This document shows, in pieces, positions 1 through 10,012 of a DNA stretch of 64,000 bases. The DNA is taken from the NCBI GenBank assembly GCA_029449245.1, contig JANATF010000011.1, positions 558,001 to 622,000 of the forward strand. Reading direction: 5' to 3'. Source of the DNA: Mortierella alpina. Its lineage: Eukaryota > Mortierellomycota > Mortierellomycetes > Mortierellales > Mortierellaceae. The notes beneath the pieces were generated by a model. That model did not search any database, was not told where the DNA came from, and saw only the letters and a list, made by a program, of their open reading frames with translations. The position numbers were made by a program, and so were the translations under genes. Every line of letters starts with the position of its first letter. The stretch's first letter is position 1.

Positions 1-2418
1 CGGTGCACTCAGCTGGTCTCGTTGAACTTGTCCTACAATCGTATTCAACATTTACCGGTCGAAATGAAGGAGTGTAGGAACTTGCAGCATTTACTTTTGA
101 GCGTCAACTCGATTGTGAGCCTTTCAGCACCACTCTGTGAAGCCTGGACCAACTTGTTGAATCTGGATTTGCATACCAACGAACTCCGGCACTTGCCAGA
201 GCAATTGGGATGTCTGAAGTCTTTGCGGCGACTCAACCTAGCAATCAACAAGATCGAGGATATACCAGCATCCATTGGTCAACTTCAGCTGCTCGAATGG
301 CTCAACCTCAACGACAACAAACTGACAACTTTGCCTTCGACCATGGATCAGATGCAAAAGCTGGTCAAGATGGGTATTGTCCAAAACAAGTTGAAAACGC
401 TTCCCGCGTCACTGGCACGCCTCAACATGCTGTATAAACTGGACTGTCGTCGAAACGAGATTGAATACTTGCCGAGCGCCTTCAAGGAAATGCAAGGGAT
501 CCACAGTCTACTACTGGAGGAGAATCCACTCTGCTTCCGGTATGGGATATCAAACTACACTCGCGAACCAGTCTCACTTCTTGAATTGGCAGCCCGAGCC
601 GTGCTGGATCGATATTGTCCGCAGGACGCAGAGTCAAGCAAGGGAGTATTGTGCTCGGCATCTTCATCAACAATACATCCTCCCAACACGAACGGCAGCA
701 CAGCAGACAGTACAGGGATAGGATTAACGAGTTTGATCCCAATGATGGCCGAGCTTGGACTGGGAAAGGCATCGACCATGGCTTCTTCTTCTGCCCACCA
801 TACCCCTGCAACAACGACGCTAAAGAACCGATATAGCTTTTTCAGTCGCGCATGTGCCACCGTTCACCCGAGCCCTTCTCCGTCCAGTAAACCCACCCGT
901 TCGTCCACCTTTGCTTCGGCACATCTCAGTGACTCATCGTCCTCGTCTTCAACTTCACCAGCATCTTCATCATCACCCACTCGACCCACCTTGCCTTCAT
1001 CATCTACATATTCATCGTCAACGTCACTTTCTTCATCGCATACTTGTCAGTCTTTAAACCCAACTCATCTCTCAGTCGACAGTGGCGCCGGCAGTGCTGG
1101 TCACCGACACCGACGACAACGGTCTTCTCCACGCAGTCTTCGGCCGCACGCGCTCTTTGGAAAGCCATCACGCAGCAACGCGGAAAAGGAAAAGTGTCGA
1201 AGCGGGCTCAATCAGGGTCTACAGCCCTCACAAACTCCACAGCAACAAGTACAACAGTCGGCGCAATGGAGACCTATAAGCCGGAGGAATCCCCATCTCA
1301 CGAAACTGGAGTGTCTTCTTGACCCCGAGACATCGCTCATACCTATTCCACTCATCGAGCTCTTGACAGCGCCAACCACCGCGTGCGATTACTGTGGTCG
1401 ACGGATGTGTATCTCTGGGTGGGTCGATTTCCTGGAGCCCGCCAAGCTGGGCAATTCTTCGCGGATGATCATCCCCGTGCGGCATCGGATGTGCTCGTTG
1501 CGGTGTGTTCGCCAGCAACACCGGGACAGTTTCGGAGGCGAGCTCACCGAGTCGTTTGAATCAACCGATTTTCATATCGGACCCAATGGCGAGATGGTCG
1601 GGTCGAGACCGATTGTGCCGGGTGAGCTGGACGAATACATGATCGAGGCTGTACAGGAGGCTGCAGAAGCTGCAGGGATCTCGATTACACATTTGTTGGA
1701 GCAGCACCATCAGCAGCAACTCCTTCAACAGCAACAGCAGCTTCAGGAGCAACCTCTAGCGGTAGGAGGAGAAGGAGGAGGAGGGCATGAAGATCAGGGT
1801 CAGCTTTTCCCGGAGTTACCAGGAGTATCGGATTCTGCGGCTAACTTGGGCATTTTCTCGATGACCGCACTTAACCAGATGAATCTGAACAACGATTTGC
1901 AGCCTTCCTATACTCATCTCACAGGTTCACACTCAGCATCTGCCTTACTGGGACCAGCGTCCGTGCTTCGTCAGACGACTGCACGGCTCCGTCGGTCACT
2001 TTCTCGACCCACCACGCCGATCGAGATCCAGGTGGATGCGCAAGGTCAACTTCGAAGAGTCGTATATCGCCAGAACAGTCATCAAGGCAGTAGGAGTGGC
2101 ACAAGTCATCGGAGGCGACTGATTGAGACATTCCGATCTTTGAGTCAAGTGGGTCAGGGCGGTGGTCTTGGTGGTGGTGTAGGAGGTGGTGGTCATGGAG
2201 CGGCCAATGGTGTGGTGGGGCTTGGTGGGCTCGGTGTTCTTGCTGCGGCTGGACTGGCCAACAATGCTGGCGCGAATGCTAACAACGGAGGAGGAGGAGG
2301 AGGCGGCGGGAATAACGCGGTGGATGCAGGAGCTGGACCGGTGAGAGGAGGATCGAACAGGGCAGCAGGCGAGGTGATGAATGTCACGACGTTTGCGGTT
2401 GAACTCGAGAGGTTCTAA
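1..2418 (+). CDS. Leucine-rich-repeat protein with Cys-rich segment, 5' partial
   Basis: The reading frame is open from the first base, so the start lies outside the window. The visible part is about 805 residues and stops with TAA at 2416-2418. The N-terminal ~185 residues form about eight LRRs of the short PIRL/Shoc2-like kind (pattern LxxLDLxxNxLxxLPxxL), with motifs such as LNLSYNRIQHLP and LDLHTNELRHLP. A long Ser/Thr/Pro-rich linker follows. Around residue 460 there is a Cys cluster (CDYCGRRMC, then CSLRC about 40 residues later) that could bind zinc. The C-terminal third is Gln- then Gly/Ala-rich low complexity, so the protein is probably a cytoplasmic scaffold with a disordered tail. 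No catalytic domain is visible. The LRR assignment is secure; the biological role is unknown. Confidence 0.85.
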   Translation, partial: RCTQLVSLNLSYNRIQHLPVEMKECRNLQHLLLSVNSIVSLSAPLCEAWTNLLNLDLHTNELRHLPEQLGCLKSLRRLNLAINKIEDIPASIGQLQLLEWLNLNDNKLTTLPSTMDQMQKLVKMGIVQNKLKTLPASLARLNMLYKLDCRRNEIEYLPSAFKEMQGIHSLLLEENPLCFRYGISNYTREPVSLLELAARAVLDRYCPQDAESSKGVLCSASSSTIHPPNTNGSTADSTGIGLTSLIPMMAELGLGKASTMASSSAHHTPATTTLKNRYSFFSRACATVHPSPSPSSKPTRSSTFASAHLSDSSSSSSTSPASSSSPTRPTLPSSSTYSSSTSLSSSHTCQSLNPTHLSVDSGAGSAGHRHRRQRSSPRSLRPHALFGKPSRSNAEKEKCRSGLNQGLQPSQTPQQQVQQSAQWRPISRRNPHLTKLECLLDPETSLIPIPLIELLTAPTTACDYCGRRMCISGWVDFLEPAKLGNSSRMIIPVRHRMCSLRCVRQQHRDSFGGELTESFESTDFHIGPNGEMVGSRPIVPGELDEYMIEAVQEAAEAAGISITHLLEQHHQQQLLQQQQQLQEQPLAVGGEGGGGHEDQGQLFPELPGVSDSAANLGIFSMTALNQMNLNNDLQPSYTHLTGSHSASALLGPASVLRQTTARLRRSLSRPTTPIEIQVDAQGQLRRVVYRQNSHQGSRSGTSHRRRLIETFRSLSQVGQGGGLGGGVGGGGHGAANGVVGLGGLGVLAAAGLANNAGANANNGGGGGGGGNNAVDAGAGPVRGGSNRAAGEVMNVTTFAVELERF

Positions 2419-2724
2419 GCGCGCGAGATTATCCGCGTTTTTATTCTTTGTTTATAGTCAATGATCCCCACGTCGCTGCTGTACCATATGTTCAAACGAC
2501 CCTGGACGACCCTCACCTTCGCGTTTCGCGGTAATATCATAAACATGTAGATAGCCATACTTACTGAAGGGCGCGAGGTGCGGGCATGCGCAATTGTTGG
2601 TGGCGGGATTTGCCACCAACAGCTTGAGTGACGGCGGATTTGTTTGGATCGACGAAAACAGAGCTTGTGTGTTCTTTCAATCTCCAGCAGCAGCAGCGGC
2701 AGCAGTGCAAGCAGGATTCACAGC

Positions 2725-4142
2725 ATGACGGAAGACACGCAGAGAGCAGCTGCAGCCACGGCCACCACCAGTGGCAACAAAAAGTACACATCGCCCTTTG
2801 CTCAGTTCAACATCTCGTCCACGGATGTGCTCGACACGATCGAAAAGAAGCATTGCCCGACATGCAACAAGAATGTGCGGTACTTTTGCAACAAGTGTCT
2901 TCATCTCGTCAACTGTCCCGAGGGCGCAGTGCCGCAGCTAAAGCTCCCCATCAAGCTGGACATCATCAAGCACGAGCAGGAGCGGGACGGCAAATCGACA
3001 GCGCTGCATGCCAAAATCCTGGCTCCCCAGGATGTGGAGGTGTATGCGTTCAAGGAGATGCCAAAGTACGAGAATGTGGATCGACTGCTGCTGTTGTTTC
3101 CATGCCCAGTACGTCCCTTGGTTTTTTTCTCTTTATTCTCACATTTTTTGATATCTGGTACTCTCTATGAAGGCAATGGGATAACTGACCTCCTCCCCCC
3201 TCAACGCCTGTGTGTTTATAGGAAGCCAAGCAGCTATCAGAGATTGATCCGTCATCATTCGACAGACTGGTGGTCATTGATGGAACATGGGAGCAGGCGA
3301 GCAAGATGGCCAAGAGTGATAGCCCATTGCTCCGGATGAAGAGAGGTAAACAAAAAAAGTTTCGCAACGGCCTCTTCACTCTCTGTGTTTTTTTTCATCT
3401 TTTGAAGATATCTCAAATGTCCTACTTTGATGAGATGTCATATGCTCCTTCGATGAGATCCTTTACCTAATATCTGTCATATTTCATTTCCGACGAGTTA
3501 GTGACGATTGCACCGCACGAGACATTGTTTTGGAGGCATCAAAGGAAAGCGAGCGATCACTTGGCGACCATTGAAGCGATTTATTACTTTTTGCGGGAGT
3601 ATCATGAAACCTACCTCTCGACACCACCAGCAGTGGATCCTTTGAAACTCGTTTCCGATGCGGTGTCCAAGCGCCAAGATAGCGGCACATCCGCTACAGA
3701 AGCCTCAGTCCTCTCGTCCACCGACCACGTAGCCGAGCCGTCAACATCATCAGCAACAGCGTCATCAACTTCAGATCAGGATCAACAGCAGCAGGACAGC
3801 TCTTCAAGGATGAGTCAAAAGGTTGTCACGCCACACCGGGAATGGATCGACTCACACCAGTTGGGACCGTACACGAACCAATTTGATGACATGCTGTGGT
3901 TTTACAAGTACTTTTACGAACTGATCCAGAAGACGTATCGTGAGCGGACGGATGGTAGAGAGTTTACGCTCAAGCACAAGAAGGGATATATCCAATATCG
4001 CGCAGATGATGAGCAGAAGGATGAGCCGAGCCAACTCCAAGGATCTGGAGACAGAGCGGTTTCTTGGTCTGCAGTTGCAGAGGACGAAACTGCACCAGCA
4101 GCAGCAGCGGCAGAGTCTAGATCGTCGGCCAGTAGATCATGA
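2725..4142 (+). CDS. DTW-domain tRNA-uridine aminocarboxypropyltransferase (DTWD1-like)
   Basis: Three exons: 2725-3108, 3222-3345 and 3502-4142, giving 382 aa. Introns are 113 and 156 nt with GTACGT..ATAG and GTAAAC..TTAG ends, and the frames join without a break. The start is the first ATG of the frame. The N-terminus carries two CxxC pairs (CPTCNKNVRYFCNKC), the zinc-like knuckle of the family. The diagnostic DTW block is VVIDGTWEQA at the exon 2 junction, followed by TLFWRHQRK and LATIEAIYYFLREY. Human DTWD1 makes acp3U20 in cytosolic tRNAs from S-adenosylmethionine, and the same reaction is inferred here. A Ser/Thr/Gln-rich insertion of about 60 residues sits in exon 3, and the C-terminus is Ala/Ser-rich. 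The next gene on the same strand is an RNA-repair-like protein. Confidence 0.88.
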
Positions 4143-4978
4143 GGGCAGTGGTAGCCAAATAAGAACAAGGACAAACGCTACGAAGGACACTGTACTGTTG
4201 GAATTTCTCGTTTTGGGGTGTGGATGGATTCTGCTGTAAGCGCTCTGTGGCATGAGCGCGAGACAGCGAAGAGAGAAAGAGAGAGAGAGAGAGAGCACTT
4301 TCCTGGCAAGGTCTGGTTTTCCTTGTTGCCTTGTGTTATTGGTTTCATTTCCCGGCAGGGGGCTATGCCACGCCTGATTTGAGCCTTCCGGGGGGGAAAG
4401 CACGCTAAAGAGGAATTGGATGGGTTGTGAGGTATCGATGGGGATATATTAGAGTGGAACTAAGGCATGCATCGGCTGAAGACGAGTTGGGCCCTGCTTG
4501 CCCATGGACGCCTCCATGAGAGCAAGGGCGGGCAGGCTGAGGAGCCGAGTAAGGTTTAGGCCCGAGGGAGGCGAACGAGTAAGTTGTAGTGCCGGGGGAC
4601 ACCCGTCATACCAGTGGGCACGGAGGGTGGGTGAGCATAAAGAGTGGGTCGGAGTCGAGTTCCGTCGGCCTTTTTTTTTTTTATATTTCTTTTTGTTCCT
4701 GCTTCCAATCCTTCTTCGTTCTTTGCTTTGTCTCCATCAACTGTTCGACCCTCCCTCTCACTCACTCTCTCACTCTCTCTCTCATTCTCTCTCTCTCTCT
4801 CTCTCACTCTCTCACTCACTCACTCTCTCTCACTCACTCTCCCACTCCCACTCCCACTCTCACTCTCACTCTCCTTCGCACGAACTCGCATTCTTCTCTC
4901 CTGTAGCCCCCTTGGCTTGCCATTGACTGCGTCCTTCTTACAGCCGCACCCGCATTCCACACTTTTGCCCGCGCTGCC
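4143..4978. other. Intergenic region with GA and CT microsatellites
   Basis: No gene is seen in these 836 bases. A short (GA)n run lies near 4273-4293, a T12 tract near 4671-4682, and a long CT/CACT-rich run just before the next start codon. The CT run probably lies in the core promoter or 5' leader of the downstream gene, as pyrimidine tracts often do in filamentous fungi. Confidence 0.6.
4750..4874 (+). repeat. CT/CACT imperfect microsatellite
   Basis: About 125 bases composed almost only of CTCTCT, CTCACT and CCCACT units, ending roughly 100 bases upstream of the ATG at 4979. All frames through it encode Ser/Leu/His low complexity, so the ORFs here are artefacts. Confidence 0.9.
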
Positions 4979-7807
4979 ATGACTGTAGTCGAATGTGCCA
5001 CCAGGCACAGTCCTGACGACCTGCGCCCACAGGAAGATCCCCTGGACGACTCGTGCAGCACCAGCACCTGCACCACCGACACTGACGCTCCTTCCACCAT
5101 CGAGTCCCTCCCAACGCCCTCGCACTCGCCCGCACCGTCCTCGCCCGCCTCGCCCGCCTCCCCTGCCTCGCTCTTGAAACCACTCTCAGACCAAACCCTC
5201 CGCACTACCCCCACTGTAACTACTAGGACCACTACCACTCCTACCTATGACATGAGCAACGGCCACTTCAACCAAGAGGAGCAGGAAGAACTCCCTTTCT
5301 CCTTGGTGACTCATCCAGCTGTCGTCTATGCGGCGGACCAACTCGGAGATGCAGCCTACACCAGCAGTTTCCACACGGTCAACGTCTTTGACTTTGACCA
5401 GACACTCTTTCAGTCACCGCTCCCCAACCCAGCGCTGTGGGACCCTTCGTTTCTGGGGATCCTGACTTCTTGGAACTATTGTGGGACAGGCTGGTGGCAC
5501 AACCCCGGGACACTCGAACTTGGCCCAGAGACGGAGGCGACGTGCTGGAAGGGATGGTGGAATGAGGATATTGTAAGTTATTTTTATGGCTGTCCTTGAT
5601 TGTTGTTGGATAATTATGGTCGTTGTGCATGTTCTGCTCTTTGGTGTGGATATGGGGAGAGGAGGTTTTGTATGATGCCTCAGATATGAAAGTTGCGCAA
5701 ACAACAACAAGGGATTGAAATACCGGGCCAAAAGATGGATTCATGCAAGGGGGAGAAATGTGAAGAGGCTCCGACTTGGGTAGATGCCAGGAAACGGGTG
5801 ACTGAGAGATGGATAGCGAGGCGATTTTTTTCATGTTTTTGTTTTGGTGGGGAATGCTGATGATATGATGGCGTATTGTTTGTTGACTGCCCTGTACCGA
5901 GAATGTGCATTAACATGCGCAGGTGTATCTCGTTTCCTCGGTCGAGGTGTGCGTCCGTGCTGTGCAGCACAGAAGGAGAGAGTCAAGATGCCTGACAACG
6001 CCCTCAGACGCAGTAATTGCCCTCAGACATGCATCCTCTCAACATCCTCCCTCAAGCATTCTTTGTTGTTTCCCTCTTACCCCTGACCTACCCCCTCAAG
6101 GATATTAACATTTCACTTTTTTTTTCACACTAGGTCAAAGAAGTAAAAAAATCATCCGCCGACCCAGGCTGTTTAACCGTGCTTCTCACAGGCAGGAACG
6201 GCCCTACTTTTGGACGGAAGCTCATCGAGATGGTTGGCCGCAAGGGCTTGGACTTTGATCTCATCGCCACAAAACCTACCACTGTCGCTCTCATGGAGCC
6301 CTCAGCTGCAAAACCAACCCACAAGTACAGAGCAAAGACCACCGGCGAACCCCAGAGACCTGCGGAAGAATATCTAAAAGTTCACACCTTCAACACAAAG
6401 CACGACTTTTTGTACAACCTCTTATTTGAGTATCCGGCCATCCGAGCCATGCATCTCTTTGACGATCGCCCCTGTCAGGTAGCCAAGTTCAGACAGGCAG
6501 GACAGGAATGGCTGGACAAAAAAGTGCTCGACCGGTTCGACATCACAGTCGTCCAGGAGCCTCTGTTATACATGGACCCCCAACGGGAGACAGAGCTCGT
6601 GATAGCCATGGTCGAGGCGAACAACCAACAGGTCGAGATTGAGGCTTCGGGAGGGCCGTTCTTGGTTCCTGGAGTTGGACCGGCTCCTAGAACTCGGTCG
6701 GAGCTTCGAGACCGCAACATTTGGGCCCCTTATGAGACGTATGTCCCTCAGAGAAGGCTCAAGATCGAAGTGGACAGACTTGTGCGGTACACGGGTGTGA
6801 TGTTTTCAGAACCGGTACAAAGGATCATGAGGGAACAGTTTATTGCGCAGGAGGATGCCACGAATGGATTGTCCGGATCGACCGTCAAGGATATGCGGAT
6901 TCAAAGGCCGTCATCACTAAAGAGCCAGGACTTGAGCAAGTGGGTCGTGCCGGATGATTTGCATGTGACGCTGTGTCTTGGGCCAGCTTCTCCAGAGTAC
7001 AGTGAGACCATCGGTGGATTGGGAGCGACAGTTCTGGTCGAAGTCGATGCTGTAGGCGAATTCGAGGAGCGGATATGGGCTCTCAAACTCAAGGAAATGG
7101 ACATGGCTAACCCGGACAACCGAGAACTGCAAATTGTTGCACCTAATGGCGAGATATACCCCAGTGTTGAGGCCTTGCAGTCGGCCTACGATGGTTCCAG
7201 CAGTAATTCGACAATGTTGGCTGTCGATACCTCAGCAACGATAGCGCCGTCGGATGAGGGAGACTCCGAGACATCAGTAGAACAGGGACACAAGGATACC
7301 CAGGAAGTGGTTTCGGTTTCGTTAGCACATGTCGATCTGGGTCGGATGGGCCGACTTTTGCCTAAAAAGGACGTGGCTCCGCACATCACCCTAGCATACG
7401 ACCGCCTTAATGGTACACGGGCCATGGACTCTGCTCACATCACGCAGTGGGAGACACCGGTCACACCATCGGGGGTTACTTATTCGCGCCGCCTGGTGTT
7501 TGTTGGGACCATTGCTGAGAAGCGGCTTTTGGGGATGAAGTCCCGCAAAGGCACCGGAAACGCAGTCGCCAAGGCTGAGATCAGTGTTGCCAACATCATC
7601 AAGAGCTTATCGGGTGAAAAGGATATCTCAGGAAGAGAGCTCGGCGAGATGATTCGGTGTGTGAAGGAGGAGATGGAGAGGCTGTCGGTTGAAAACCGTC
7701 GTGCTAACGAGGAGCGTATTCAGATCATCGCACAAGAAGTGTGCGATCGATTCGAGACGATGAAGGGTAGTGGTAGCCACTGCAGCCCTGTACTGGATTG
7801 TCAGTAG
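4979..7807 (+). CDS. Swiss Army Knife RNA-repair-like protein: HAD phosphatase plus 2H phosphoesterase
   Basis: Two exons, 4979-5572 and 6134-7807, encode 755 aa. The single intron is long (561 nt, GTAAGT..CTAG) and phase 0. It joins WWNEDI to VKEVKKSSADPG exactly where the HAD_SAK family is continuous. After a disordered Ser/Thr/Pro-rich N-terminus, HAD motif I is VFDFDQTLF near residue 138. Motif II is TVLLTGR just after the junction, and the acidic motif is HLFDDR. The C-terminal half has two HxTL signatures, LHVTLCLGP (His about 475) and PHITLAYDR (His about 615), which is the paired histidine pattern of 2H (LigT/CPDase) phosphoesterases. A terminal ~70-residue Glu/Lys/Arg-rich helix looks like a coiled coil. 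Repair of RNA ends with cyclic phosphates is inferred, not shown. The T-rich and CT-rich leader suggests regulation from the preceding 200 bases. Confidence 0.85.
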
Positions 7808-8042
7808 AACAAGAAAATCAGGCTGGCGCTTATTCCCAGCCCAACTTTCCATCCACGAGGCTCGACCGATCCTTTTTGTCTTACACCCACCCGCTCTTGT
7901 ACTTGTAGCTGTAGAAAATACAAACCACCACTAGTTGATACGAAAAAGTGATGCACAGCTTTTATTGGTTTTTTTTTTTTTTGTATTCTTTCTACTTTTG
8001 TTTTGCTCGTGGTTTGTTGATGGACGCAGGGAGGTGGTGCAT

Positions 8043-10012
8043 CTACGCAATAGCAAAGAATTTCTTTGTAATCCTGAAACGAATGAACAGGACAAAGAAT
8101 GCAGCAATGATAGGCGAGAATCCAGCAAACATGATGGCGCCGAGGTACCTGCCGCCTTGTGCCTGCATGATGGCCGTAGCAATGGGTGCTCCCAGAAGAT
8201 TACCTATATGGATATCAAAAGCGAAATTGGCACAGCGAATATATTTAGCGGGACTAGAAGATCCTTTTGGTTTCTTTTAGATTCTCCTGTATTTTTCCGA
8301 ATGTGCATGAACTTACCGACAACGTTTCCAAAGTACACAATTCCTAGAGCTGAGGAAAGGCGTTCTACGCCCACGACCTGCGCCACAACCACAGGGAAGA
8401 TACTAATGAACCTGTGATGTAAAGTACAAAAGCGCATTTTTTTATGTCAATTGTCATGGCGCGTTTTCGTTTGAAATACCAAAGCGTGAGAACACCAATG
8501 TCCTTGTTTTTTTCTTACCCTCCTCCAAAGAGACCGTAGACGACCATGAATGTGGTCATAATGGTCATATTCACAGAAGCACTCCTGAAGAACGAAAAGA
8601 GGGGGGAATAAAGCAACAAAGTGTGAGCGATATAGCATGGGACGGCATGAGTTACTGCTGAGAAGGGCAAAATAATGAGCCATGTACGCTACCATAAAGC
8701 GACACAAGAGAGGCCGGCCATGAAGCAGCATGTGAAGAGAGTATTTGTACGTCCCAGTTTATCTGCCGCCACGCCGAGCACAATTCTGGAGACGGCGTTG
8801 ATTCCAGAGAAAAGACTGATCAGGTTCGCGCCTGTGGTCGCTGTCTGGTGAAGCTCCTCGATACAATACGTTGGAATCAAGAAGACTGGAACCATATAGC
8901 CTAACATAACCAGTCAAAAAAGAAGTGAAATGAAAAGTCGCGTCAGTACCGCCCCCATCATAGACGTTGCTTGGTAGTAGCTTCAAAACAGGGGTCCATT
9001 TCCTTCTTCCATATTTACCAAAAGTAACGGTGAACGCTGTCAGGAGCAGGAATATGAACCCAGGGACCTTGAACAGACTCAAGTCAAAGATAGGACCCTT
9101 CTTGACCGTCTTGACCCTTGGGCGGATAAACGCAAACACAGCGGCCATGAAGCCCAAGATGCATAGGCCAATGATCCGTTGACACCACGGCATCCCCACC
9201 TTGGAAATCAGCAATCTCGTCAAAGGCGCCAAGGTCAATCCTCCAATACCCGAACCAGCGACAGCAATACCATTAGCAAGTCCACGGCGCCGCTCAAAGT
9301 ACTGAGCCGTCACTGAGATGGACGAGAAAAAGACCAATCCACCCCCTACACCAAACAAGAACCCTTGAGTCAAGTACAAATGCCACAGCTCGGTCGCGAA
9401 ACTAGCGGTGATGAAGCCCAATGATGCGATAACGATTCCGATCGCGACCACGGCCTTCAGACCCAAGAACCGTGTCATGGGAGCCACAAAGGGACCCGGG
9501 ATGAACATGGCGGCGGTGCCGATACTGCCCACCCAGGAGATGTCTGTGGCAAGTGCTCCTGGGAATGTGTTCGATTTGAGGAAATGGGCCTGGTAGACAC
9601 CAAAAGTGATGTTGGGCGCAAATGCCCAAAAGTTGACTACGAACGAAGCCAGGACTACGAGCCAACCGAAACCTCCCTCGGGGTAATCGAGCAATTTGCC
9701 CTCCGTGGCTGAATCTTGCTTCTGCATTTCTTTATCATGGTTGGCTTCGTTTTCGTCAATCTCGGTGGAGGACCGGCCTTCGTCGTCGTACCCCTCGCCC
9801 TTCTCGGAGATGATCGACGGAGGTTTCGAGCCAAGTGACTTGCGATGGATAGAGCGGCGATCGCGCTCCGTGTGGGTGAAACCTGACGAGAGGGCCAAGC
9901 TGGTAGAGGATGGGTTCTCAAAGGCCATAGCCAGTGTGGAAGGAAGTGTTGCGGAGGAGTGATCTTCAGCGGCTGCTGCTGTGGCCGTGTGCGGCTCTGT
10001 TATTGAAGTCAT
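8043..10012 (-). CDS. Major facilitator superfamily transporter, monocarboxylate-porter type
   Basis: Five exons on the minus strand: 10012-9019, 8900-8693, 8584-8519, 8411-8317 and 8203-8043. They give 507 aa, and every junction keeps frame with GT-AG ends. A cytoplasmic N-tail of about 110 residues rich in Ser, Asp and Glu precedes PEGGFGWLVVLASFVVNFW. That segment is the typical first helix of fungal MCT-like carriers (D/EGGYGW motif). About twelve hydrophobic helices follow. The loop between helices 2 and 3 and the motif FERRRGLANGIAVAGSGIGG in the first half also fit the family. The exon 2 motif ADKLGRTNTLF is the second MFS cytoplasmic loop. Transport of monocarboxylates, riboflavin or another small organic acid is possible; the sequence does not fix the substrate. 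Confidence 0.9.

Noticed and set aside
22-24. TTG as the start of the LRR protein
   Set aside because: The frame is open to the left edge and the LRR pattern continues before it, so the gene is truncated by the window rather than starting there.
4498-4982. Overlapping plus-strand ORFs of Ser/Leu/His repeats
   Set aside because: They are translations of the CT/CACT microsatellite.
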